DNA of 52,707 nt from Rhodospirillaceae bacterium (lineage in GTDB: Bacteria; Pseudomonadota; Alphaproteobacteria; Reyranellales; Reyranellaceae), in contig WOUR01000035.1 of NCBI GenBank assembly GCA_009772935.1, positions 1 through 52,707 on the forward strand. The letters are read 5' to 3'. Positions within the stretch are counted from its first letter, which is position 1. Each line of letters opens with the position of its first letter. The notes beneath the pieces were generated by a model, which saw only the letters and a list, made by a program, of their open reading frames with translations, searched no databases and was not told the origin of the DNA. Positions 8,071-16,191 of this stretch are shown here, in pieces. Both the position numbers and the translations under genes were made by a program.

Positions 8071-9048
8071 TCATTCGAGCTTGATGCCGGTATCCTTCAC
8101 CACCTTCGCCCAGTTTTCGACCTCGCGCGCGCGCCACGTATCGCTCTGCGCGGGCTTGTAGAGAACCGGCTCGGCGCCGAGTTCCTTGAGCCGCGCCGCC
8201 ACCTCGGGGATCTTCGTCGTCTTGTCGATTTCGACATAGAGCCGTTCCAGGACTTCCGGCGGCGTGCCCTTGGCCGCGAGGAAGCCCTGCCAGCTTCCCG
8301 TTACGAAGTCCTTGATGCCGGCCGCCTCGATCACGGTCGGAAGCTCCGGCGCCAGCGCGTTGCGCGTGGCGCTCGAGACCGCCAGCCCGCGCAGCTTGCC
8401 GCTCTTCACGTGCGGCAGGGTGGCGATCATGCCGTTGAACAGCGCGTCGGCATGGCCGCCCGCGACCTGCTGGATCGCCTCGGCGCCGCCCTTCATCGGG
8501 ATGAAGGTGATCTTGAGGCCGAGCGAGTGGGCGAACAGGGCGCCCGCGAGATGCGGCGCGCTGCCAAGCCCCGCGGTCGCGTAGTTGAGCTTGTCCGGAT
8601 TGGCCTTGGCATAGGCGATCAGCTCAGCCGTGGTCTTGTAGGGACGATCGGGCGCGGCGGCGAGCAGGTGCGGCGTGTAGGCGAGCACGGTGACGGCGTT
8701 GAAGTCCTTCGCCACGTCGAACGGCAGTTTCATCACCGAGGGCGAGATCGTGAGATTGCCGAGATCGGTCAGGACCAGAGTGTAGCCGTCGGGCGCGGAC
8801 TTCGCGATCATGTCGACGGCGATGTTGCCGTTGGCGCCGGTGCGATTCTCGACGATGACGGACTGGCCGAGCCCTGCCTGCAGGTGCGGTTGCATCAGCC
8901 GCGCGAGGATGTCGGACGTGCCACCCGGCGCATAGGGAATGATGATACGGACCGGTTTGGCGGGGAACGCCTGGGCGCGGCCGCTCGTCACGATCGACGG
9001 AGCGGCGACCGTGGCGGCTGCGGCCGTGAGAAGTTGTCTGCGGCGCAT
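8071..9048 (-). CDS. Bug family (TctC-type) solute-binding protein, orphan
   Basis: Periplasmic solute-binding protein of 325 aa in the Bug/TctC family. The twin-arginine-like start MRRRQLLTAAAATVAAPSIV with an AQA cleavage site is followed by the family hallmark PVRIIIPYAPGGTSDILARL. AGLGSAPHLAGALF and the C-terminal KELGAEPV regions also fit. Most Bug proteins bind carboxylates or small amides. No TctA/TctB partner is next to it, the common orphan situation in which it may borrow membrane partners. It is the first gene of the operon with the luciferase-like oxidoreductase and DMT permease. Confidence 0.9.
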   Translation of the reverse strand: MRRRQLLTAAAATVAAPSIVTSGRAQAFPAKPVRIIIPYAPGGTSDILARLMQPHLQAGLGQSVIVENRTGANGNIAVDMIAKSAPDGYTLVLTDLGNLTISPSVMKLPFDVAKDFNAVTVLAYTPHLLAAAPDRPYKTTAELIAYAKANPDKLNYATAGLGSAPHLAGALFAHSLGLKITFIPMKGGAEAIQQVAGGHADALFNGMIATLPHVKSGKLRGLAVSSATRNALAPELPTVIEAAGIKDFVTGSWQGFLAAKGTPPEVLERLYVEIDKTTKIPEVAARLKELGAEPVLYKPAQSDTWRAREVENWAKVVKDTGIKLE

Positions 9049-9340
9049 CGTTCACTCCCTAAGTGCTTGTTTTGAAGACACTCTAGGGAGCGGGGGGCCG
9101 GAAGGCCAGCAATCCGCTTGACTCCGCTGCGCTGCAGCATCATATACGCGCCAGCCCACACCTAGCGGGCTTCCAAGATTTCTCGCGATCGCGCGACGCG
9201 CCCCATTCCTTTGTGACGGCGCCTCATCCCGAGACAATCCCCCAAGACAAGAGCCGTCCCAGCCGCGCGCGGGAACGGGCCTAACGCCGCTACAGATGCG
9301 CGTGCCCGGATGGCACGCTGGCGGCAAGTAAGGATTTTCA
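9049..9340. other. Divergent intergenic region upstream of the DEAD-box helicase
   Basis: About 290 nt lie between the Bug-protein start and the helicase GTG. I see no credible small ORF and no strong hairpin. It holds one candidate sigma-70-type promoter facing the helicase (9118-9146). If that promoter is used, the helicase mRNA would have a leader of about 190 nt, a length often seen for RhlE/CsdA-type helicases whose leaders are temperature- or autoregulated. That regulation is inference only. Confidence 0.5.
9118..9146 (+). promoter_or_regulatory. Candidate sigma-70-type promoter for the helicase
   Basis: TTGACT at 9118-9123 matches the -35 consensus in five of six positions. After 17 nt comes CATATA (9141-9146), a mediocre -10; neighbouring registers (TCATAT, TATACG) are equally possible. 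Position upstream of the helicase and a lack of alternatives support it. No operator is apparent. Confidence 0.35.
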
Positions 9341-11131
9341 GTGAGTGAAGTTACGTTTGCGGACCTCGGTTTGGCCGAGCCGCTGCTGCGTGCATTGAAC
9401 GCGGCGAACTACACCGTGCCGACGCCCATCCAGGCGCGTACGATCCCGGCCCTGCTGCAGGGCCGTGACGTGCTGGGCATCGCCCAGACCGGTACCGGCA
9501 AGACGGCGGCGTTCGCGCTGCCCGTGCTGCAGCTTCTGTCAGAGTCCAAGGAACGCGCCCAGCCCAAGAGCCCGCGCGCCCTCGTGCTGGCGCCGACCCG
9601 CGAGCTCGCGGTCCAGATCGCCCGCAGCTTCGACACCTACGGTCGCGGCCTCGGCCTGCGCCTGTGCACCGTCGTCGGCGGCCTGGGCTATGGCCGCCAG
9701 ATCGAGACTCTGTCGCGCGGCGTTGACATCCTGATCGCTACGCCCGGCCGTCTGCTCGACCTCGTCGAGCGCGGCAACGTGAAGCTCGGCCAAGTCAGCT
9801 TCTTCGTCCTCGACGAAGCCGATCGCATGTTCGACATGGGCTTTATCCGCGACGTCCGCCGCATCGCGGCGTCGGTCTCGAAGAACCGGCAGACGCTTCT
9901 GTTCTCGGCCACCATGCCGAACGACATCGCCAAGCTCTCCTCGGAGATCCTGAAGAACCCCGAGAAGGTCGAGATCGCGCCGCAGGGCCGCACCGTCGAG
10001 AAGATCGACCAGCGTGTGTATTTCGTGAACTCTGCCAACAAGCGCACCCTGCTCAACCATCTCCTGTCCGACGAGGCCCTCGAGCGGGTCATCATCTTCA
10101 CGCGCACCAAGCGCGGCGCCAACCGCGTCGCCGAGGCGCTGGAGGATCGCGGCGTGCGTTCCGAGGCGATCCACGGCAACAAGTCGCAGAATGCCCGCCA
10201 GAAGGCGCTCGACAATTTCAGCCGCGGCAAGGCCCGCGTCCTGGTCGCGACCGATCTCGCCTCGCGTGGCATCGACGTGCAGGGTGTGACCCATGTCATC
10301 AACTTCGAGCTGCCGGCCGATGCCGAGAGCTATGTCCATCGCATCGGCCGCACTGCGCGCGCTGGCGCCTCGGGCATCGCCATCTCGTTCTGCGACGGCA
10401 GCGAACGTGGCCAGCTCAAGGGCATCGAGCGGCTGACCAACCAGCGCATTCCGGTCGTACCGACGCCGGCCAACGAGGACATGCCGGCGGCTCCGCCGAT
10501 GCGTGTCCGCAGCGAAGACGACGATCGCGAGCGCGACGAGCGTCCCCGCGAGGGTCGTGGCGGTGGCCGTCCCGGCGGCGGTGGTCGTCCCGGCGGGCAT
10601 CGCTCGTTCGGCGACCGCGCCCATCACGATCGTTCGCGCGGCGACCGTCCGCCGGCGCATGCCGACAGCCAGTTCCGCGGTGGCGACTTCCGCGATGCGC
10701 CGCAGGGTGAGCGTCCCCACGGCGATCGTCCGCAGGGCGACCGCCCCTACGGCGACCGTCCGCGTAATCCGCGCCCGCAGGGTGATCGCCCCTTCGGCGA
10801 CCGCCCCCGTGGTGACCGCGCCCATGGCGATCGTCCCCATGGTGATCGTCCCCAGGGCGACCGCTTCGATCGCGCGCAGAGTGATCGCCCGCACGGTGAT
10901 CGTCCCCACGGTGATCGTCCCCACGGTGATCGTCCGCACGGTGATCGCCCGCGGTCGTTCGGCAATCGTCCGAACCACAATGGTGGGGGCGGCCAGTATG
11001 CGCCGCGTCCGCACGGAGACAGTCCCCAAGGCGACCGCCCCGCCGGTGATCGCCCGCAGGGCCCGCGTCCCCAGTGGAAGGGTCGTCGTTTCGGCGGTGG
11101 AGGCGGCGGTGGCCGCGGCCGCGCTGCCTAG
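9341..11131 (+). CDS. DEAD-box ATP-dependent RNA helicase, RhlE-type, with long repetitive C-terminal tail
   Basis: RNA helicase of 596 aa acting in RNA remodelling, ribosome assembly or degradosome work. The core is complete: Q motif FADLGL...PTPIQ, motif I AQTGTGKT (48-55), Ia PTREL, Ib TPGR, II DEAD (159-162), III SAT, V ATDLASRGID, VI HRIGRTARAG. The core ends near residue 370. From about 390 a disordered tail of roughly 200 residues is dominated by Gly, Asp, Arg, Pro and His with GDRPHGDRP repeats and closes with a GGGGGGRGR patch. Such tails bind RNA and can phase-separate (family knowledge). The start is GTG at 9341, with AAGGA 7 nt upstream. The stop abuts the stop of the convergent dehydrogenase gene. 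Confidence 0.95.
   Translation: MSEVTFADLGLAEPLLRALNAANYTVPTPIQARTIPALLQGRDVLGIAQTGTGKTAAFALPVLQLLSESKERAQPKSPRALVLAPTRELAVQIARSFDTYGRGLGLRLCTVVGGLGYGRQIETLSRGVDILIATPGRLLDLVERGNVKLGQVSFFVLDEADRMFDMGFIRDVRRIAASVSKNRQTLLFSATMPNDIAKLSSEILKNPEKVEIAPQGRTVEKIDQRVYFVNSANKRTLLNHLLSDEALERVIIFTRTKRGANRVAEALEDRGVRSEAIHGNKSQNARQKALDNFSRGKARVLVATDLASRGIDVQGVTHVINFELPADAESYVHRIGRTARAGASGIAISFCDGSERGQLKGIERLTNQRIPVVPTPANEDMPAAPPMRVRSEDDDRERDERPREGRGGGRPGGGGRPGGHRSFGDRAHHDRSRGDRPPAHADSQFRGGDFRDAPQGERPHGDRPQGDRPYGDRPRNPRPQGDRPFGDRPRGDRAHGDRPHGDRPQGDRFDRAQSDRPHGDRPHGDRPHGDRPHGDRPRSFGNRPNHNGGGGQYAPRPHGDSPQGDRPAGDRPQGPRPQWKGRRFGGGGGGGRGRAA
10708..11070 (+). repeat. Intragenic 15-bp degenerate tandem repeat (GDRPH units)
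   Basis: Inside the helicase gene, 15-bp units of the type GGTGATCGTCCCCAC repeat about two dozen times with variation. Units in about 10880-10955 are nearly identical. Each unit encodes G-D-R-P-H/Q/F/Y. Nucleotide identity between neighbours is higher than the protein pattern requires, which suggests expansion by slippage. The repeat number probably varies between strains. Confidence 0.85.
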
Positions 11132-12061
11132 CTAGAGAATTCCCTCCTCGCGGAAGATTTCCAGGCATTTAGAAAGAGCGCGCTCATATCGGGCGCGCTC
11201 TTTTGCTATCGACGCATCGTCCCAGTCGAAGAAGCCGCCCTTGGTCTTGAAGCCGATGCGGCCCTGGTCAACGTTGCGCTGGAGCACCGGCGGCGGACCG
11301 TCCGAGTTGTTGAGATCGGGCCAGATGATCTTGGCGACGGCGCAGGTCGTGTCCCAGCCCGAATGCTCCTTCTGGGTGATCGGACCGGCGGCGGCATAAC
11401 GGAAGCCGAAGGAGAGGCGCACGGTGGCGTCGATATCCTCCGGCGAGGCGACACCCTCCTCGACCAGCCAGAGCGCTTCGCGCATCAGCGCCCCCTGGAT
11501 GCGGTTGCCCAGGAAGCCGATCACGTCCTTCTTCACCTGGACCGGCCGCTTGCTCAGCGCGCGCATGATCTCGCCGACCTTCTCGGCCAGGGCCACGTCG
11601 GTGTGGACCGAACGCACCACCTCGACCAGCGGGATCAGGTGCGCCGGCATGAAGAAGTGCAGGCCCATCATGCGGTCCTGGCTCGACAGGCCCTTGCCGA
11701 TCTCGCTGATCGGGAAGCTCGACGAGTTCGAGGTGAGGGGCACGCAGGGGCGGGAGAGCCGCTCCAGGTCGGCGAAGATCCTTTGCTTCAGCGCCAGGTC
11801 CTCAGTCACCGTCTCGACCACGATGTCGATCTTCGCCCAGGGCGCCTCCTCGAGCGTTGCATGGGTCGCGAGGCCCGAAACGTCGTCCGGCTTTCCCATG
11901 GCCCGCAGTGCGCGGGATGTCGCCGCAGGCAGCCCGTCGCGGGTCGAGGCCGAGCGCGACACGACGTCCACTTTCCAGCCGCCGCCCACGAACATGGCGA
12001 TGATTCCGACGCCCATCGTGCCGCCCCCCAGCACCAGGGCGTGTCGTTCGCTTTGCGGCAT
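11132..12061 (-). CDS. 3-hydroxyacyl-CoA dehydrogenase family protein
   Basis: NAD-dependent 3-hydroxyacyl-CoA (or 3-hydroxybutyryl-CoA-like) dehydrogenase, 309 aa, cytoplasmic. The Rossmann motif LGGGTMGVGI is at 11-20. SNSSSFPIS (111-119) and GLHFFMPAHLIPLVEVV give the catalytic His135-Glu147 pair. The C-terminal domain begins with DVIGFLGNRIQGAL. The substitution of MPA for the usual NPV after HFF is seen in a sub-clade acting on other hydroxy-acids (L-carnitine or 3-hydroxy acid types), so the exact substrate is open. The ATG at 12059-12061 follows GGGAGG. A terminator-like hairpin lies inside its last codons. Confidence 0.88.
   Translation of the reverse strand: MPQSERHALVLGGGTMGVGIIAMFVGGGWKVDVVSRSASTRDGLPAATSRALRAMGKPDDVSGLATHATLEEAPWAKIDIVVETVTEDLALKQRIFADLERLSRPCVPLTSNSSSFPISEIGKGLSSQDRMMGLHFFMPAHLIPLVEVVRSVHTDVALAEKVGEIMRALSKRPVQVKKDVIGFLGNRIQGALMREALWLVEEGVASPEDIDATVRLSFGFRYAAAGPITQKEHSGWDTTCAVAKIIWPDLNNSDGPPPVLQRNVDQGRIGFKTKGGFFDWDDASIAKERARYERALSKCLEIFREEGIL
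11173..11204. terminator. Hairpin terminator embedded in the dehydrogenase 3' end
   Basis: AAAGAGCGCGC (11173-11183) pairs perfectly with GCGCGCTCTTT (11193-11203) around a 9-nt loop, followed on the plus strand by a T run (TCTTTT). It lies 42 nt after the helicase stop and would terminate helicase transcripts, yet every base is also coding sequence for the convergent dehydrogenase (residues ERARYERAL). The palindrome also yields an A/U-flanked hairpin in the dehydrogenase mRNA. Confidence 0.7.
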
Positions 12062-12147
12062 TGCTTTTCCTCCCATATCGACGCGTGCCCCCTGCCGGGG
12101 CAGTATCCCGGCCACGTTAGCCGGATTTTCAACGCGGGAGAAAACAG

Positions 12148-12921
12148 ATGAGCGCCACCTTCAAGGATCTCGGGATCAGCACCGAAGGCGCGGTCGGGAT
12201 CGTCGAGATCCAGCGGCCGCCGCACAACTTCTTCGACAATTCGTTGATTAACCAGATCGCCGACGCCTTCGAGGCCTTCGACCGCGACGACAAGATCCGT
12301 GCCTACGTCCTGTGCGCGCAGGGCAAGTCGTTCTGCGCCGGCGCCGATTTCGCCAACCGCCCGCAGACCGGTGCGAACGAGAGCGGCAAGCATCTCTACA
12401 AGGAAGCGACGCGCATTTTCCGGGCGAGGAAGCCCAGCGTCGGCGCCATCCAGGGACCGGCGATCGGCGGTGGCCTCGGTCTCGCGCTGGCCACCGATTT
12501 CCGTGTGGCCGCCCCGGAAGCGCGCTTCGCCGCGAACTTCACGCGGCTGGGCTTCCATCCCGGCTTCTCGCTCACCTTCACGCTGCCGCGCTTGATCGGC
12601 CAGCAGAAGGCCAACCTGATGTTCTATACGGGTCGTCGCATTAGCGGCGAGGAGGCGGTGCAATGGGGGCTGGCCGATGTGCTGGCGCCGCTCGCCGACG
12701 TGCGCAAGGAGGCGCTCAAGCTGGCTCAGGAAATCGCCGAGTCGGCGCCGCTTGCGTTGATGTCGACCCGCGAGACGATGCGCCGTGGCTTCGCCGATGC
12801 GGCGGAAGCGGCCACCGAGCGCGAGCTCACCGAGCAGGAGTGGACCCGCAAGACCGAGGACTTCAAGGAGGGCGTCAAGTCCTACGCCGAGAAGCGCCCC
12901 GGCAACTGGAAGAATCGCTAG
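12148..12921 (+). CDS. Enoyl-CoA hydratase/isomerase family protein
   Basis: Crotonase-fold protein of 257 aa. It has the oxyanion motifs SFCAGADFAN (about residues 62-71) and PAIGGGLGLALATD (about 109-122). The hydratase Glu position is Leu/Gly (GGGLGLAL), and the second acidic position is also altered (NFTRLGFHPGFSLT), so classical hydratase chemistry is doubtful. A CoA-ester isomerase, thioesterase or lyase is possible. It is divergent from the dehydrogenase at 12061 with 86 nt between starts, and is followed at 10 nt by an SDR gene. The ATG at 12148 follows GGGAGAAAACAG. Confidence 0.85.
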   Translation: MSATFKDLGISTEGAVGIVEIQRPPHNFFDNSLINQIADAFEAFDRDDKIRAYVLCAQGKSFCAGADFANRPQTGANESGKHLYKEATRIFRARKPSVGAIQGPAIGGGLGLALATDFRVAAPEARFAANFTRLGFHPGFSLTFTLPRLIGQQKANLMFYTGRRISGEEAVQWGLADVLAPLADVRKEALKLAQEIAESAPLALMSTRETMRRGFADAAEAATERELTEQEWTRKTEDFKEGVKSYAEKRPGNWKNR

Positions 12922-12931
12922 GGAGCGTTCC

Positions 12932-13735
12932 ATGGCTCAGGTCTCGGGCAAGGTCGCCATCGTCACGGGCGGTGCTTCCGGCATCGGCGAGGCCTGTGCC
13001 GAAACGCTGGCGCGCGAAGGCGCGTCGGTTCTCATCACTGACATCGACGACGCCCTGGGCAAGGGTGTCGTCGAGCGCATCACCAAGGCGGGCGGCAAGG
13101 CGCATTATCTGCGCCACGACGTGCGCGACGAGGCGGCGTGGCCCGGCATCGTCGCCGATGCCGAGAAGCAATACGGCCGGCTCGACATCATGGTGGCCAA
13201 TGCCGGCATCGGCATCATGTCGCCGATCGCGACCTTGACGCTGGCCGACTGGCAGCGCCAGCAGGCCATCAACCTCGACGGTGTGTTCCTCTCGATCAAG
13301 CATTCGATCCCGGCGATGAAGCGTGCCGGCGGCGGCTCGATCGTGCTGATGTCGTCGGTCGCGGGTCTGCGCGGCGCGCCGGGCCTCGCGGCCTATTCGG
13401 CGACCAAGGGCGGCGTGCGCCTGCTGGCGAAGTCGGTGGCGCTCGAGCACGCGGCCGACAACATCCGTTGCAACTCGGTCCATCCCGGCATCATCGCCAC
13501 GCCGATCTGGGAGAAGATCCCGACCGGCGCCGAAGGCAATCGCCGCAACGCGCCGATCGATCCGCGCGAGCGTGCCGCCGCCACGGTGCCGCTGCCGAGG
13601 GTGGGCGAGGCGCAGGACATCGCCAACGGCGTCCTCTTCCTGTGCACCGACGCCGGTAACTACATCACCGGCCAGGAACTCGTGATCGACGGCGGCATGA
13701 CGGCGGGCGGGCGACCGACCCGGCCGCTGCAATAG
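12932..13735 (+). CDS. SDR family oxidoreductase
   Basis: Classical short-chain dehydrogenase of 267 aa. The cofactor loop is TGGASGIG (about 12-19), with DIDD after strand 2 suggesting NAD preference, NAGIG, the catalytic serine in LMSSVAG, and YSATKGG for the Tyr/Lys pair. The C-terminal ITGQELVIDGGMTAGG is typical. It starts 10 nt after the crotonase stop and is preceded by GGGAGCG, so it is co-transcribed with that gene and probably oxidises the hydroxyl product of the same pathway. The substrate is unknown. Confidence 0.9.
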   Translation: MAQVSGKVAIVTGGASGIGEACAETLAREGASVLITDIDDALGKGVVERITKAGGKAHYLRHDVRDEAAWPGIVADAEKQYGRLDIMVANAGIGIMSPIATLTLADWQRQQAINLDGVFLSIKHSIPAMKRAGGGSIVLMSSVAGLRGAPGLAAYSATKGGVRLLAKSVALEHAADNIRCNSVHPGIIATPIWEKIPTGAEGNRRNAPIDPRERAAATVPLPRVGEAQDIANGVLFLCTDAGNYITGQELVIDGGMTAGGRPTRPLQ

Positions 13736-13737
13736 CC

Positions 13738-14136
13738 ATGGGCGAGGCCGCGCGGCTCTGGATCGTCGTCGCGGCGCTCAGCGGCGCGATCTCGGTCATC
13801 GTCGGCGCTTTCGCGGCGCATGGTCTCGACCTCCGCACGGAAGCCAGCCTAAAGGCGCGCGACTGGCTGCAGACCGGCAGCCACTACCAGATGGTCCATG
13901 CGCTCGCGATGCTGGGCGTCTGCGCCCTGGCGGGCGCGGACCTGCTGAACGTGCGCCTGTCGGTTGTCGCCGTGTGGCTATTCCTCGTCGGCAGCGTCCT
14001 GTTTCCCGGCGCGCTCTATTCCCTGTCGCTCGGCGGCCCGCGATGGTTCGGCGCCGTGGCGCCGATCGGCGGTCTCGCCTTCATCGCGGGCTGGGTCTTC
14101 CTGGCGATCGCCGCGTTCAAGCGGCCCATCGGCTGA
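13738..14136 (+). CDS. DUF423 family small membrane protein
   Basis: A 132-aa integral membrane protein with about four hydrophobic segments. The N-terminal pattern WIVVAALSGAISVIVGAFAAHGL is the hallmark of DUF423 (YgdD-like). SLSLGGPRWFGAVAPIGGLAFIAGWV in the second half also fits. Family function is unknown. It starts 2 nt after the SDR stop, so it is the third gene of that operon, and it converges on the PncC-like gene with a 2-nt gap. Confidence 0.88.
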   Translation: MGEAARLWIVVAALSGAISVIVGAFAAHGLDLRTEASLKARDWLQTGSHYQMVHALAMLGVCALAGADLLNVRLSVVAVWLFLVGSVLFPGALYSLSLGGPRWFGAVAPIGGLAFIAGWVFLAIAAFKRPIG

Positions 14137-14138
14137 CC

Positions 14139-14621
14139 TCAGGAGAGCTGTTCGTCCAAAAGCTTGAGCGCTTCGGCGGCGAACGCGCGCATGTTGGCGA
14201 CGCGGTCGTCGGAGCCGGTGCGCAAGGTGCGCGCCACGCTTCCGTGGGGACCGACGACGGCGACGCAGGTGTGTCCCGCCGGATCGCCGTAGGAATTGCC
14301 AGTCGGCCCCGAGGCGCCGGTTTCGGCCAGGCCCCAAGTCGTCTTCAGACGGCCACGGACATGCTCGGCGGCGAGCAGCGCCCAGGGCTCGGACGAGGAG
14401 CGGACGCCGGCGCGCTTTTCGCGCGGCACCGCGAGGAACGCATCGCCGGCCGGTCGCGTGTAGACGACGGCGCCGCCCATGAAATAGGCCGATGCGCCCG
14501 GTACGGCGAGCAGGGCGGCGGAGATCAATCCGCCGGCCGACGATTCTGAAATGCCGACGGTCTCTTTGCGGGCCTTGAGTTTTTCGCCGACGCGCTGGGC
14601 GAGCGGGAGCAGGGAGTCCAT
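14139..14621 (-). CDS. pncC: CinA C-terminal-domain protein, nicotinamide-nucleotide amidohydrolase-like
   Basis: Stand-alone CinA C-terminal domain of 160 aa. Homologues deamidate nicotinamide mononucleotide to nicotinate mononucleotide in pyridine-nucleotide recycling. Family motifs are VGISESSAGGLISAALLAVPGAS (catalytic Ser region, residues about 22-40), MGGAVVYT, and GLAETGASGPTGNSYG. The second motif reads SESSAGG instead of the commoner AESCTGG, which is allowed in this family. The start ATG at 14619-14621 is 5 nt after the DOPA-dioxygenase-like stop, so the two are co-transcribed. Confidence 0.82.
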   Translation of the reverse strand: MDSLLPLAQRVGEKLKARKETVGISESSAGGLISAALLAVPGASAYFMGGAVVYTRPAGDAFLAVPREKRAGVRSSSEPWALLAAEHVRGRLKTTWGLAETGASGPTGNSYGDPAGHTCVAVVGPHGSVARTLRTGSDDRVANMRAFAAEALKLLDEQLS

Positions 14622-14625
14622 CGGG

Positions 14626-14970
14626 TCAGTCCTTCTTCGTGAAGATGTCGAGGACCAGCGGCACCTGCCGGCCCATCCAGATCGCGCGGTCGCGATGATC
14701 CTCCAGATCGTGCCCGGTGTTGGGATGAATGAACACCGTAAGTTCGCCGCGGTTCAGGGTCAGCCATGACATTACCGCCAGGAATTGCTCGTTCTTCAGG
14801 GCGACCTGGTAGCTGAAGTGCGGATGCGGTCCGACCAGCTTCTCGTGGAAGCGGCCCATCTCGATCGGGAAGGTCTTCTCAATACGCTCGCGCAGCGCCC
14901 ACGCCGCGTCGCGCGAGGCTTCGTCGAAATAGACGTGTGCGTGCCAGTCCTTGATTTGATCCGTATTCAT
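14626..14970 (-). CDS. DOPA 4,5-dioxygenase family protein
   Basis: A 114-aa member of the DOPA 4,5-dioxygenase (DODA-like) small family. The patterns DWHAHVYFDE near the start, GRFHEKLVGPHPHFSYQV and HPNTGHDLEDHRDRAIWMG match it, with conserved His residues probably binding iron. Bacterial members mostly have no assigned substrate; extradiol cleavage of a catechol is the family inference. I chose the ATG at 14968-14970 (MNTDQI). A GTG 24 nt upstream is in frame but adds a tail outside the family. It is divergent from the acyl-CoA dehydrogenase at 15058. Confidence 0.8.
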   Translation of the reverse strand: MNTDQIKDWHAHVYFDEASRDAAWALRERIEKTFPIEMGRFHEKLVGPHPHFSYQVALKNEQFLAVMSWLTLNRGELTVFIHPNTGHDLEDHRDRAIWMGRQVPLVLDIFTKKD

Positions 14971-15057
14971 GACATTCACCACAATGCGCTTCACAACCCG
15001 CCTGTCGGAACCCAGAGCCGTTCCCCGAGCGGAGCAGGCTTGCTAGGGTCAGCCATC

Positions 15058-16182
15058 ATGAACTTCGATTTCTCCGACGACCAGAAGCTGCTCAAGGAGC
15101 AGGTTCGCAAATTCCTCGCCGACAAGTGCCCCACCAAAGTGGTGCGGCGCGTGCTCGACGGCAACGAAACCCATGCGGACGATGTCTGGAAAGGCCTCGT
15201 CGATCTCGGCGTGCCGGCCCTCGGCATTCCCGAAGAGTATGGCGGCATGGGCCTGTCGCCGCTCGAGGTCTGCGTCGCCGCCGAGGAGATCGGCCGCGCC
15301 GCGGCGCCGGTGCCGTTCGACAGCTCGGTCGTGCTGGCGACCGAAGCGCTTAAGCTCGCGGGCTCCGACGCGCAGAAGAAGAAGTGGCTGCCCGAACTCG
15401 CGTCCGGCAAGGCGATCGGCACGCTGGCGATTGCGGAAGGCGCGCAGCCGCCGAAGCCACGGAACACCCGCTCGACCTTCGGTGGCGGCCGTCTCAATGG
15501 CAGGAAGCTGCCGGTGACCGACGGCGAGGCGGCGACCTTTGCCATCGTGCTCGCCAATACCGGCGGCTCGGGCGATCGCGCCGTGTCGCTGGTCCTGGTG
15601 GATCTTACGCAGAAGGCCGTCGCCAGGAAGCGCATCGAGACGATCGATCCGGCGCGCAAGCATGCCGAGCTCACGTTCAGCGACGCCTCGGCCGAGCTGC
15701 TGGGTGGCGAGGGCGAGGGCTGGCGCCTGCTGGAGCGGCTCTACGATGCGGCGGCCGTGTACTTTGCCTTCGCCCAGGTGGGCGGCGCGGAGGCCGCGAT
15801 GTGGATGGCGCGCGACTATGCGCTGCAGCGCAACGCCTTCGGCCGGGCGATCGGCTCCTACCAGGCGATCAAGCACAAGCTGGCGGACTGCTACGTGAAG
15901 CTCGAGCTGGCGCGCTCCAACGCCTATTACGGTGCGATGATGCTGACCGAGGACGGTGCCGACCTGCCGCTCGCGGCGGCGGCGGCGCGCATCGCCGCGA
16001 CCGACGCCTACGACTTCGCGGCTAAGGAGAACATTCAGACCCATGGCGGCATCGGCTTCACCTGGGAGGCCGACACGCAGTTCCATTACCGGCGCTCCCG
16101 GCTGATGGCGCTGTCGCTGGGAGGGCCCATGGCCTGGAAGGACAAGCTGGTGACCCGTCTCGAACAGAAGAACGCGGCCTAG
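15058..16182 (+). CDS. Acyl-CoA dehydrogenase family protein (first of a tandem pair)
   Basis: FAD-dependent acyl-CoA dehydrogenase of 374 aa. The N-terminal helical domain starts MNFDFSDDQKLLKEQVRKFL. The C-terminal part has ALQRNAFGRAIGSYQAIKHKLAD and QTHGGIGFTWEADTQFHYRR. The middle FAD-contact segment LAIAEGAQPP is weaker than in its neighbour. I see no clear catalytic glutamate in the usual C-terminal position (SRLMALSLGG), as in the non-catalytic member of heteromeric acyl-CoA dehydrogenases. It is separated by only 9 nt from the second dehydrogenase and probably forms a complex with it. Confidence 0.88.
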   Translation: MNFDFSDDQKLLKEQVRKFLADKCPTKVVRRVLDGNETHADDVWKGLVDLGVPALGIPEEYGGMGLSPLEVCVAAEEIGRAAAPVPFDSSVVLATEALKLAGSDAQKKKWLPELASGKAIGTLAIAEGAQPPKPRNTRSTFGGGRLNGRKLPVTDGEAATFAIVLANTGGSGDRAVSLVLVDLTQKAVARKRIETIDPARKHAELTFSDASAELLGGEGEGWRLLERLYDAAAVYFAFAQVGGAEAAMWMARDYALQRNAFGRAIGSYQAIKHKLADCYVKLELARSNAYYGAMMLTEDGADLPLAAAAARIAATDAYDFAAKENIQTHGGIGFTWEADTQFHYRRSRLMALSLGGPMAWKDKLVTRLEQKNAA

Positions 16183-16191
16183 GAGGGAACG

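Noticed and set aside
9310..9324. TGGCACGCTGGCGGC upstream of the helicase as a sigma-54 promoter
   Set aside because: GG-N10-GC spacing fits, but the -12 box reads CGGC with no T, and the start site would fall at or next to the GTG start codon.
10708..11070. Regular repeats considered as a CRISPR array
   Set aside because: The 15-bp units have no unique spacers, stay in frame, and encode the helicase tail.
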